Source: Moniliophthora roreri (lineage: Eukaryota > Basidiomycota > Agaricomycetes > Agaricales > Marasmiaceae). Taken from it: a stretch of DNA of 64,000 nt. A model generated the notes under the pieces. It saw nothing but the letters and a program-made list of their open reading frames with translations. It was not told the origin of the DNA and searched no databases. Each line of letters opens with the position of its first letter. The stretch's first letter is position 1. Shown here one piece after another: positions 51,001 to 62,181 of the stretch. The position numbers were made by a program, and so were the translations under genes. Location: the NCBI GenBank assembly GCA_001466705.2, contig LATX02000186.1:372001-436000 (forward strand). The letters are read 5' to 3'.

Positions 51001-51525
51001 TGGGAACCAGGGTACGGGTGTGATAGATACTACTGGTGGATACTGGTTTGCTTCCCAAGAAGTCCCGCAGATGTCACCAACAAGCATAGCTGGAGGAACA
51101 GCGATGGATTCGTCCATGGGGGCGCTGTACGACTTCAGCCTGCCTGCCGGTTATCCTGCATTTGTGGATGCAGAGTTCTTTGACCAGTTAGCATCTATGA
51201 CATGGCCGAGCGGAGGGAACCTGATGGCGGATGCAAGTGGTGGTAGTGGTGACGCTAGGTACTATATGGGAGTTGATGGGAGTAGTGTTATGCTGTCGTC
51301 GCCTTATCAGCATGCAGAAGCTTCACCTTCGTCGGCCACAAGTACGATATGGTCTCATGATTCTTCAAATTCTTTGGATTATGGGTGAGTAGGCTTTGTT
51401 TAGTGAGCAAATAAGGTGCTGATTTTTTTGAAAGGGTGAATGACCCGGCAAGATACTCCACTGATGTTTATCTGATGCATAACACACAAGCACAGCACAG
51501 TCATATCCATAATCCCCGAGCGTAG
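48061..51525 (+). CDS. Zn(II)2Cys6 transcription factor, TF3
   Basis: Third tandem paralog. Start MSSDEEGVNNVFQKRQRV, zinc cluster RACDTCRRKKIRCDG with six cysteines, the TCCGAT micro-exon near 48207-48212, then YVKGLEIRIEQMERTLRQ. Factor-domain blocks are DLVDLYFKNINIFIPLLHRP, RLAQDMGAHRRQISPRLTVE and CIDRVVSASMGRPCAVQDED. In the middle, the TF1 block SSAPHACWTMVG is changed to TSAIHRCWTMVG. The C-terminal region keeps PVHGQLRYTSHGNQ and WPSGGNLMAD, and the last exon ends IHNPRA-stop at 51525. It looks intact. No phosphatase follows it; the CpG-poor island begins about 600 bases downstream. Confidence 0.88.
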
Positions 51526-52140
51526 GCATTGTTTCTACCGCTGTTTTCGGAGGTCTAATGGTATACTTCTTTGCGGTAATTCACGTTGATTCAGCTCTTT
51601 CATTTAGAGGTTGTGGCACGCACACAATCTTTCCTTGTCGTCGACGACCCGTCTGTCCTCTCCCTCGACCCGCTTTGGCTATCTCCCTCAATGAAGACCA
51701 CCAAAAATAGATGGGTGTGCCTCCCAAATGAATACCAAGGATCTGGCAGATCCAAGTGATGGGAGGATGGAGCTGTCGTTGAACGGTCATGGACCAGTGG
51801 ATTCTTGCGTCCCTTGGAGTAATTATGCATCTGCCTCTCAAAACACGCAATTTGTTCTCATTCAGCTGGTTCAATATGGCTCTAATATACTTGTCAAAAA
51901 TAAAAATCATAAGACCGGACGCAGTGTAGTAAATCCCTTTCCCTGAAGAGAGGTAACTCTATTTTAACTACCTCGACCATTGTAGTAGGGGGACCGGGGC
52001 ACGGAGCGGAGGTTCCAGGCCTGTTTGGCAGTGTTTGGCATGAGCTTCCGGCGCGTAGTCTACATTTCCGTGTACGCAGTTAGCCATCATCAGAACCAGC
52101 AGCATCGTCTTCGGCATCGCGTTAGCCAGACCACTCGGCC
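51526..52140. other. Spacer between TF3 and the CpG-poor island
   Basis: Normal CpG density. A minus-strand open stretch at 51581-51910 has no recognised family. Around 51960-52140 composition changes abruptly at the island edge. Confidence 0.4.
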
Positions 52141-53703
52141 CTCTCCACCATCAAAAGAAGCAGACCCCTCAGCCAGTGCTACCATGTTGAGTATCACCTC
52201 TAGCTCCTTCAGCTGATTGAAAACTGTGCCCATCATACCCATCAATGCATCCAGTGCAGCCAAGCTTCCTGTTCCATCCTTGGCATTATGCACTTCATAT
52301 ATTGAAACATATCTGAAGATCAATCCAATCCTACTCGTTATCTTCTCATCCCAATGTGATTGCCTCCAATATCCTTTCCACTTTGGGTTGATCAGTGGCA
52401 CATAATGTAACACAATCTTGGTCACTTGGGATGTTACAGACTTAGGTGCATCCTGAAGTGTTTCCAGAGTGTAAAGCACATTTTGGGGAAGCTCTTGGAT
52501 TATAAAGTCAAGATGCCAATGTCCACTTTGGCCCTTCCAACACATAGAATGCACCTCTGAAGTGTCCTAGATTCCTGCAGGAACACTTATATTCTCCACA
52601 TTGACAGGGTCCACCTGAATCAAGATCTGTTCAAGGACAGAGAGACTCAGGAAGATGTATGGGAGAATGAATACAGAGGAGTCCATGTAAGAATAATGTA
52701 ATTCACCCTGGCATTTCCACCCTGACACATTATAAAATGTACCCTGCTAAATGTGCATCATGGCTGCATCAGGTAGCTTTATCATTTGTGTGTCTCCCTT
52801 CTCCCTCTATTCTCCCATTCCTTGATTATAATTCAAGATCTCTTAGTCATTATTTGGAGATCTTGCTGCACACCTCAAGCACACCCATTATAATTTGGTT
52901 GGAATTAGGGCCGATTATCTTTTGTCCTTAGCAACTTGCCTGCCATGACTGCTGCATTGTCACTTGCCCTCACTTTATCTTCTCAATCACTCTGCCAATT
53001 CTCTCCCAAACACATTATCATTTGAACAATAATATCCATTTTTGCTCTAAATCCATGGCTTCTCTTGTGATTACTGGTGGCTTGAACCTTAATTCTTTTC
53101 ACCTGTATAGTTGTTGGAAACAGCTGAAATTCCATTTTGATGCCCCAGATGTACATGATTTCTCCAGCATTCTCCCAGTGTTTGACTCACAGCTTACTTA
53201 AAGTGGAGGTCTGGTACTTAAGGTTTGGTAATAAGTTGGATCTGGGTCAGGGCAGAACATAATCTATGGCAAGCTATTTAATGATATGTTCAATTTTCTC
53301 ATCTGTTCACTCTATAAAACTGATCTGTTGCTTTTGATTTCACAGCTGTTGGAAGCTGGGGTTGTCTAGGAGAACACTGCACCTATGTCTTCATGAACAT
53401 TGCCACCATTCATATGTCATATGTCATGCCCTGCCATCTTCAAATAAACAAATTCATTTTAGTATCCTTACACAAAGAACCTGTACTTATGCACTGTGAA
53501 TCATATTACTGAATAGCACATGTAAGAATTCTGTTCCTGGGTGATTTAGCTAGCCTATGACCTTTCTGATATGCCCAAATGTCCCCAGATTGCAATAGGT
53601 AGCTATGAGCCTGAGTATGAACAGGCAGATATTTTACAAGCACCCAATAAATGCTGGGAATTGAACTGTCTCTGGGCCACAACATTTTCAAGTAACAGGA
53701 CTT

Positions 53704-53717
53704 AAGTAATGTTACTT
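53704..53717. repeat. Palindromic 14-mer, first copy
   Basis: AAGTAATGTTACTT, in a cluster of AGTAAC/GTTACT words at 53690-53785. Identical to 54958-54971. Confidence 0.6.
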
Positions 53718-54957
53718 ACATTACTTTGTGCAAATTCAAGTAACAGTTAAGTAATGTTTGAGTAACTAGTGAGTGTAAAATCAGTGTAATACATCAAATG
53801 AATTCATGTAACATCCTTTCAACACCCAATAAGGTCTCATTGTCTTGGTTCCACCACCTGTTATTGTTGTTGTTAATGAGAAAGATGATTGATGCTAAAT
53901 CCCCAGTGCCTGAATGGTTTCTATCACACATTATTGCCTTAAATTCAGATTCAGTGATATCTTGCTGACAGCATTGACCTGTGAAAGCTTCCAATAATAT
54001 GAAGAGGTTCAATGTCAGAAATTTGGAGTTGACTATATGCTATTATAGGGTATTTAACAACTGAAAACCATTTTCACTGTCTACATGCATAGTGACATTA
54101 TAACTACATACAAAATAAGTTATGGCTGGATTGCCATCATGAGGCAATTAAGGATACAAGCTGGGGTCTCTGTTATTGAAATTATTATTTCAGTAGATAC
54201 TAATCAGGTGAACCAATGACTGACTATAATGCAATGGGCTCAAGTTCTCTTAGCTCAGTTAGTGCCACAGTCTCCCATTGGCTTTCTATCAATTTCTGTA
54301 GGTCCTGATATACCTACAGAGTGATGATTTGCACAAGACATGTTGAGAAGAAATTGGTAGCAAATTGTGGAGTTCAAGGAAGGAGGCAGATGCATGATAA
54401 GCCTGGTAGTTACCCAGAAAGTGCTTCTAGTGCTTTATGCTGTCTTAAACATGAGAATTGCTTTTGACATGCTAATGGGCTTTACAACTCACAGTGAATA
54501 ATAAAAGACACATAATGGGGATTATTCAAATGTAATTGAATGCTGTCTGCCTCAGAAAATATATCTATAGGGTGACTGCTCACTTGCATGATGATTTCCC
54601 TACTTAGCTCATAATCAATAACACTCTATTATTTCATCCTGAGCCTGCAAACCCAAATATACTCTTAGAAATTATTTGATTTATCTTTACATATGTATTA
54701 GAGCTTATTCGCAATGTCATGACCATAATAAGAGACAATAACTCATTGGTGGAACCTGTTCATGGTTAAGACTAGTTTCTGAGAACTATGGAAAATGGTG
54801 ACCACATGTCTTGCTCCCAACTGCCACTAGCACAATTCATGGTGAGTAATTTCTAGCATCTTCAAGAGTAATTAAGAGATGGGTTTACAGCTTTGAGGGC
54901 AACTAAAATTCAGGTCAGGGTACAGTTGAGTAAATTAGAGTAACAATCAAGTAACAT

Positions 54958-54971
54958 AAGTAATGTTACTT
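54958..54971. repeat. Palindromic 14-mer, second copy
   Basis: Identical to 53704-53717, again within repeated AGTAAC words (54925-54990). Confidence 0.6.
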
Positions 54972-57249
54972 GGCCTGTTACTTGACCTATTATTTGAATT
55001 TATATATGCCCACTGTCTCCAGTCAATCAGAACAGAGTTTTGGTAAGTGTTTGTCAATATACTCACTGTCCACACATTCTATAGGCTTAGGAAAGGTTAT
55101 CAATGAATTTGGAATAACAATTAGGTCTAACCTACCACTTTCTGTGCTGAACCACTCCCAAATGAAAAAGTCAAGTGGTGGACAAGCAAAAAGTAGTTTC
55201 ATTTTGAAGTTTTTTAATGATATTTAAGTCTCAACCATCCCTCAACTTAATCCATACTCCAAAATCCAAGAGATTGAACCAATATCACCTTGAAAGTGTC
55301 TCTGGCCAAAGATAGTGCATCCTCATTTGATATTGAATGCTGCTGGAACTAGATTGCCTCAGTAGAAGTTCCAATGTGTCATACTGACCCTATCAAGTTA
55401 ATAGTCCTTTTACTTAGAAAATACAGAATGAAACAATGTGAAGCTTTACCCAAATGCCTGCCATTTGGGCTGCTTAAGGAAGGGGTAGAGCAAGCTGCAG
55501 CATTTCAAGTTGAGATATGCCCTTTGCACCTCCCAGCAGGCTTTCATCTCAGTACTTATGTGCTCAAAGAATTCTGAAATGTACACTACACTAAGGGTGA
55601 TTGAGGGCCAAAAGAGCTGGAATTTGGGTCCACTGCTTAAATGTGCAAGAGGAAAAATAAATATATTCATGTAGGCCAAGTATATTGGCCAAAAGATACA
55701 TAAAATTGTATAACAGGATTCTTGCTCTAGCAGGGTAGCATAGGAGGATACACAAGCATGTCTCCAGCATCTTTATAGTTCAATGGGAGTCTATCCAACA
55801 TTAAATTTTTCTAAATCAACAAAGTCAGGACAATTGTTATGCAAAAAGGAACAGAAACATGCCTCTTGAGACCTTCTAACAGCAGCTCTAGATCCATCTA
55901 AAGCTCAAGCCATGAATGACCCAGATATGAGCATCAAAGGATACCAGAAATGGTCATAACTGTCAGTTGACTTAGATTAGAGTTTTGGTACATGCTGGGG
56001 ACTGTACAGCTTTGAAATTTAAGAGTTTGTTGAGAACAGCATAAGGCAACAAATAGTAATTTATGAGTAGGCAGTGCATAATTTGGCAGGATGGTCTAAG
56101 AAATGTTATGAGAACAGGGTTTGAATTATAATGCATGAAGGAATATGCTGGACTGTGAAAGAAATAGTAATGAGTCAAGACCCTATGAAATAATAATGGA
56201 GACTCACCTGAGATCCAAAACAGCTTCTAGCAGTCAGAGAACAATTTATCAGAGGCATAATAGTGAGACAATGCATGTAAGAAAGACTGCAGATTAAATA
56301 ATAATTAGCATAGAGTTGGTCAATTTATAAAGAAGACACACCAGTAGGTGAAGGCCTGAGATCTAGTGAAGGTTGGGTGATGCTTCTGAATTGTATATGT
56401 TGAGATACCAGCTGAGAATGTCACTTCAGTGCATTATGAAGAGTGAGCAAGGTAAAGGGAGTGAAGAGAAATCTGCCCATGGAAAAATACACATTATAAT
56501 GCATGACCTATAACTGAACAGGCTGATAACTTTGTTTCCTTTTTATCATTTGCACCCAGGGCTAATTATTACTCATTCCAGTGTGTGCTTACTAGAGGAA
56601 GGGGGAGAATCATAATTCATCAAGGCCTTGAAATGTGGCAGGTGCATTATGACATGTTGGGGTGGAAAAGCTGGAGTAAATTATTAAAGAACTACATAGT
56701 ATGCTGTGAATAAATTTGAATAGTCAAGCCTGACTGGGACTATGAATGTCAACACTGCACAGATGAGATGCTTTAACAAAGCACAATGGCACATCTGATG
56801 AAATTGGCTCATATTGAACAAATGAAACAAGAGGGTGGCAGAATTTGAATCTATGATATCAATTGGGGGAAGAGAGGGGGGTCTCTGGCTGATGAAATCT
56901 GGAGTTTAGATGTTAAACTAGAACAAGCCATTCTAGCATTCCTATAGACTTTTACATATCTCTTTAGTTTCAAAGGACTGCTTTTAGTCATTTACAGCCT
57001 TTCTACTGCTACTTCTGCCAGTTTTGCACCTAATTGAGGCATATTCTGTCTTTAACATTAAGGTTTGCCAAAGTTGGAAATTGGATGGAAGATTCAGCTA
57101 TACAGAGAAACTAATAGCAGAAATAGTTGGAGCATACTGTTGAGTGTCAGTGTATCTAGTTATTATTTGCCAGAGCAACTCCAGATGCTACTTACTATGT
57201 CCCAGAGGCTGAGGTGATGTCATTAGCCAGGAAAATGACTTTGGGGTTG

Positions 57250-57485
57250 ATATTACTCTTTCAAATCCTGCCACCCTCTTGGATTGAAAGGTGTTCCAGC
57301 ACATCAAATAGGTCAATGACCTCAAAAAGTTCCTTAAAACTCCTTGCTAGCTGCATGTTGATCAGCTTGAGGGACTTGATCTTTGCAAACCAATGGCATT
57401 TGACAAGTTTTCTAATACTTGTTTGTTTAGATGAATTAATAACATGCAGCACTACTTCTTCTAGGTTCTGAAATAACATTACCAA
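57250..57485 (-). pseudogene. Possible relic of a fungal helical N-terminal (MLKL/NLR-type) domain
   Basis: The minus strand is open and reads SLKLINMQLARSFKELFEV, then IDLFDVLEHLSIQ. This resembles the amphipathic helical N-terminal region common in agaricomycete NLR-like and kinase-like proteins. No NTPase or kinase domain could be found beside it. CpG erosion makes the assignment weak. Confidence 0.25.
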
Positions 57486-58149
57486 AACTGATAAGAGGTT
57501 ATAACACTAATAGGATGGTAAGTAACATGATGCATATCTTATAAAATACCATACAATTATTATGCCCCTCATAATGAGGCTACATGGTGTTGTAAGACCA
57601 GCAGCATAAGGCAGCAAATCACAGGGAAGGCAGTGAGTTACAGGGATTGCAATGAGTTGTAGATGTTATATTGTGTTATGGGCATTATAATGTGTTGCAG
57701 GCAGTATATTGTGCTACAGGCAATGGATGAGTGAACACATAGCTAAAAAGATTCAGAAGGGGCATGCTTACTGAAAAAGGTGTCATTGGCATTCTTGTGC
57801 TCTCAAATCACAGGGGAGTCATTCTCTAATCTAACAGAATGTATTAACTCAAATTACCTATTTTACAGCACCTCTATCAAGCTCTAATATGGCCTAGTAT
57901 ACATCTGGCAATACATATTATACTATTATTATATATGCTAGCTATGAAACAGTGTTAGATATTATAGTTTCAGTACTGTTATGTAGCCCTAGTCATATTA
58001 ATCATTAATAATTACACATACTAAAGATTAAAGTTTTTGTTGTCTTAGCCATTATTGTTTTTTGCAAAACAGCTACTGAATACTGTTATTACTTTTTGCC
58101 AAAAACCTACTTCCTCAACTGACCATCTATGTGGTAATGGCATGCAGCT

Positions 58150-58290
58150 CTAGGTGGGACAGGGGTGCTTGAAGGCAGAGAGACACAGATTCAGATGCAG
58201 CCCAAAGTCCTCTCATACAAACACTCAACAGGTTCCTGGGTGCTTCATCCTCTCCAGGTCAGACTGCCAAATTGAAAGACTTTCTCAGTG
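58150..58290 (+). pseudogene. Indoleamine 2,3-dioxygenase fragment, CpG-decayed (copy 6)
   Basis: It aligns to the GTWVFEGEE to SKDFL part of the other copies (for example 10230-10380 and 17770-17905). Most CpG sites of the partners have become TpG or CpA here: the partner word ctcgatgcg reads ctcaacagg, and aagtcgaaag reads aaattgaaag. Frame is lost. It is directly followed by sequence homologous to 8340-8759. Confidence 0.8.
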
Positions 58291-58299
58291 CCTTTCATC

Positions 58300-58664
58300 T
58301 ATTCCTATCTTTAACCTTTTGCTAACCTGTTACCTTTTAGTCAGACCATTCTATCATGAAGTTTCTATAATTTGGCTTGAGAATTTCACAAAATATGAAA
58401 ACTGTTAATTCAAAGCTGATTTTGAAGCATTTTCAATGCCTTGTTGAGTGCAAAAACAGGGACATCAGCTATAGGTATGTACATGGCCATATTCTTTACA
58501 GTCTCCCTTGCTCACACAGATATTCTTAGATGTTTGCTCTTACAACTTGATTAATAATCTCACTTTCCTTATATAGGGCTGCAACTGAAGATTGCATCTT
58601 GCAGTAAGCATCTTATTATACATATAAGTTAAGGGTAATGCAGTCCACCTCATTTCATTATATA
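58300..58664. repeat. CpG-decayed copy of the 8340-8759 flank
   Basis: Same order of words as 8340-8759 (for example tcaatgcc, gggacatcagctataggtat and gctcacacagatatt) with CpG replaced by TpG or CpA. It sits immediately 3' of the intact family member B. Confidence 0.7.
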
Positions 58665-60672
58665 TTATAAATCCAGAACCTCCCAGTCCAAGTCTTCAGC
58701 CAGTTTCTCTAGAATGGCATTTTTAGTCTGAGGAAGAGAAAGATATACTGTAAGAATAACACACCTTCAATGAGCACAAAATGACCCTCAGTACCAACAA
58801 TCTCCAACTCCAGACAACCCATACTTTGTGCCCAGTCAGAGGTAGTAGAGTCAAAGCCCCGGGCCTTCTGCCAGTCTTGGAGGGCAATGTAGACATGGGT
58901 TGGCCATGAGTGTGGCCGAACTTGAATGGAATGTCTTGGATCAAATGTGATCACTGGAACCTTCCACCACCTGCATTCCTCCTCTGACATCTGGGATTGA
59001 CCAGTCTCATCAAAAGACCAGAAGTACCCATCTGTCCAGGATATAAATTCTGATATTGTAGTGGGGAGGGGATGAAGGAAGAGGTAAACAGGTTTGGATG
59101 GTGTTTCTTCAATGGGGTGTTCATGATTATGGAGGCTGGGGGGCATTGGGAAGCATTGAGTGGATTGTAAAAACAAGTTGTGTGGGTAAATGATGACTGG
59201 TGGGAGAAAGAAATGATCAGTTTGTGTAACATATTAAACAGGGAGGGGATATACAAAATTTTTCCTTCCCTTCTGTAACATCAAGAATATCAAAAACCCG
59301 TGAGGACTGCAATAACCACTCCTTCTGGAACCTCAACCAATCATATTCAGCTCGAAGATGAATACGCTCCCCTTGGACCGGATCTAACTTAAAGCTGCAG
59401 ATCTCTGAGCCTAAATCAAACATAGGAACCACAATATCACTCACCGTATCAAACCCCCATCTAGCTCTGTCCTATCCACTAATCCACCCATCCTCACCCA
59501 CCTCCATAATGAACCAGCTTCTTGTGGCCTCCTTGCAACAGCCTCCATTGACGGTGAGTAGACGGTGTCGAAGCGAAGTCTGCCTATGACGTCCATCAGG
59601 AGATGATCGAGTTGATTCCACCAAAGACCGCGGAGATAGTAGGGCATTGTTGAGCTCCAGTCAGGATGATCGGCATCCTTGGATCGGGATCTGTAGTTTT
59701 CTGCCGTCTGCAGAAATAGGTTGTCAGGAAAGGCGGGCTTCAAACCATATACTGCACATTCCAATACACTATTATCCACACTTGACCCAGATTTGCTAAA
59801 GAACCTGAGGGATATGTCATCCTTCAACATGTCAACAGTGGGTGGGACAACAATCGACTTGTCTGCACCCAAAATGAAAAGTTGGGCCCCAGGTCCAACA
59901 GGTCCACTGAAAAGCACACCAGTAGTGGTGTTCATCCATAAGTGTTCATACCGGCATTGTATGTTTTGCTGGAAGAGCCAAACGACGTTAGGTCAAAAAT
60001 TTTGAGACGAGAACGGAAATTCAGACTGACCCTCAGATATTCAATGTAGACACTCATCCAGAAGGACCCCGTGTAAAAATGCGCCAGGGGAATCAGTTCT
60101 ATGGGTACCATCAGGATATGCCGTCAATAGAAAGCTTAAGATGAGTCGTACCATGATGAAAGATCAGCGCTGGGATCGCCGACTGGTTAATGCCGAATAA
60201 TTGGAATGTGCCTGGATTTCTAGCTGTCTGTCAGATATAAAGCTCCCGAACGATAGATGAAAGCTGACTTGGTACGTGAGAGCCGTCGAAAATCTTCTTC
60301 CCAAAGTGTCCGTGCATCTTCGCCTTCGTAGATCATAGCAGTGTACTTGGATTGGCGGTCCACCAGCTCGACAGTGCATATCATTTTCTGGGCCTTGTGC
60401 CGTCCAACTATCTTCCCGTTTTGCCAAATCCAATTCCAGTCGATAATTCCCAAATCCTCAATGCTAATGACATGACCGCGCTTAATGCATTCAAACTTTT
60501 GAGGTTGTCTGTTAGCTGACCAAAAGAATCATTGACGTGACTGGTGGCTCGCCTCATCATACTCAGTACGTTTGACCTCCCGAGTTTTCAAATTGATGAT
60601 CGTCTGATCTCCATGAACATGGTTGAAGCTATTCTTGCCCTTGATAGAGAATCGCGATGAGCGGTTGAACAT
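58665..60672 (-). CDS. Unknown agaricomycete family, intact copy B (548 aa)
   Basis: Eight exons (60672-60542, 60508-60269, 60219-60152, 60098-60031, 59968-59445, 59394-59255, 59196-58765, 58708-58665) sum to 1647 nt and give 548 residues without a stop. The N-terminus reads MFNRSSRFSIKGKNSFNHVH followed by GDQT, a glycine/asparagine motif (FNxVxGDQT) also seen at the start of many uncharacterised mushroom proteins. Later blocks are YTAMIYEGEDARTLWEEDF, INQSAIPALIFHH, KSIVVPPTVDMLKDD, SWPTHVYIALQDWQKARGFD and LEIVGTEGHFVLIEG. No transmembrane segment or catalytic signature is apparent. Two truncated relatives lie at 8760-8967 and 15586-17354. The 3' half lies in CpG-eroded sequence, yet the frame survives. 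Function unknown. Confidence 0.8.
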
Positions 60673-60993
60673 GATTTAGAGCAGCGGTTATGAGAGCGAG
60701 ATGGTAGTAGTAGAAAGGCAAGAATGGGTTGTGGGGAATATGAGAACCTACAGCATTTTATATGTCAGCCAAGATGAGATTCAAAGAATGAGATTGGAGA
60801 ATATTTTTTGTGGGCGATGGGGTGGTGGCATCAATCGACATGTACTGCCTTTCTGCATCCGTGAGCAAAAATTGACGATGAGTGGTAAAAGGCGCACCAT
60901 TTCGTTTAATCTCGTGCACTCATGCGCCGTTGCCTTCAACCCGATGATACTAGGCTTCCAGAATAGTCTTGAAATAACAACAAGAAATTAAAC
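60673..60993. promoter_or_regulatory. Probable promoter region of family copy B
   Basis: Spacer between the start codon of copy B (minus) and the left edge of the 1.8-kb duplication. Normal CpG content. No specific element recognised. Confidence 0.35.
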
Positions 60994-61677
60994 CAGCCAG
61001 CTCGTTTCTTCAAGAGCGCAACAAAGTAAATTTATATGCTTTGTATCAATCAATCAATCAATCAATCAGTTGAATTTGAGTACTTTTCCCCAGCAAGAAC
61101 TTGATCGGCACTCACTTGTAACACTTCTAATCTCTTTCCAGATCCCACTTGATTTCCTGCTCGCCAATGCCCGTATTCTGATCCATCCCCATGTATAACG
61201 ATTCCCAGATCCCGAAGCTTGAAAAGTGGTGGTTGTAATGATGAAAGAGTCGCGACAATCATCGGGCGGATGTGAATACGACGTATGACTCGAGGGATTG
61301 GCCGCTGGCTCTATCACTGTTAAATGGTCGGGTTCAGTTCAATAACACTCCTTCAAAGTATGGTACGGGAACACGCAAGCTCTAATGTGTATTAAAAGAT
61401 CAAACGACAACATGGATTGATCCTCTACTGAGATAGTGAGCTATATCCGATGACACGCTGCGTCTCGAATCAACGCCGTCGACATCGGAGTGCTGATTTG
61501 GGAACCGAGAGAGTATCGCTACTGGCGACGCACGATACTGAATATTCAGAAATTTCAGGGAGCAATCTAGAGTGCTATATTGTTGTGTGAGAAGGTTCCT
61601 TGCAAGAGATCATAAGTACATAAGAGAAAAAGATCTTCAACAATATGTCAGTGTCAGAGTTGCGAGGTTGTCCAGTA
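60994..61677. repeat. Right copy of the window-start duplication (partner 1-656)
   Basis: Near-identical to 1-656, with an added (ATCA)6 run. It continues into the IDO upstream block and IDO copy 5, so the whole duplication spans about 60994-62822. Confidence 0.8.
61045..61068. repeat. Tetranucleotide microsatellite (ATCA)6
   Basis: Six perfect ATCA units; the partner position near base 50 has no repeat. A possible length polymorphism. Confidence 0.95.
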
Positions 61678-62181
61678 AACTCACATAGCGCTAGATAGTT
61701 TCTTATCTCCTTCTGCCTCCTGATAATCCTAGCTCCATTTTTCCAACATGATACCCAATCTAATCGCGGCAAATACCACAAATCCTTTTGGAGGGCGATA
61801 AAGTATGTATCCAACACCGACGTCGTGCAAGTTGCGGAGAAAGGGCAATAGGCGCCCGTCAACTCGGTGCTTTCTTCGCTACACCACAACGTCGTTTCTC
61901 AGGGTCCACTCTCGCTAGCCTCGGTCCTCTTCTATACGGTCTTGCAACAGAATTCCTCACCAAAAATTCACAATAACTATCCTCCTCCTTGTCTCACCGG
62001 CCCAAACATGTCCCGTCCCTGTCAAGAGGTCTACCCATGCTATCAAACTCAACGCTTGGCCAAGAGTCACTTTCCCCTCCTGGCTTTGATTGCGTATTCG
62101 AGTCATAATCGCAAGCCCAGGGTAAAGCAATTGTGATTTTGTGATATATACCGTGAGTGGCTGACTCTTACTGTAACAGCA
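61678..62181 (+). promoter_or_regulatory. Conserved upstream region of IDO copy 5
   Basis: Same block as 657-1144 and 8968-9455, including cacatagcgctaga and a TATA-like gtgatata near 62140. Confidence 0.6.

Larger units (their letters stand above)
52141..58150. mobile_element. CpG-erased, AT-rich repeat island (probable methylated, decayed transposon DNA)
   Basis: Scanning line by line I could find only about three CpG dinucleotides in this 6-kb stretch (near 52335, 52912 and 54710), whereas flanking sequence has several per 60 bases. TpG and CpA words are abundant. No long open frame remains. Two palindromic 14-mers AAGTAATGTTACTT occur at 53704-53717 and 54958-54971, each within a cluster of AGTAAC words, which suggests ends or subterminal repeats of an old element. 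A minus-strand stretch at 52090-52554 is open but unrecognised. I infer transposon-derived DNA that was heavily methylated at CpG and then deaminated. Confidence 0.7.

Noticed and set aside
52090..52554. 154-codon minus-strand open frame at the island edge
   Set aside because: No recognised family, straddles the composition border, and CpG loss removes some stop-generating contexts, so the length is not convincing.
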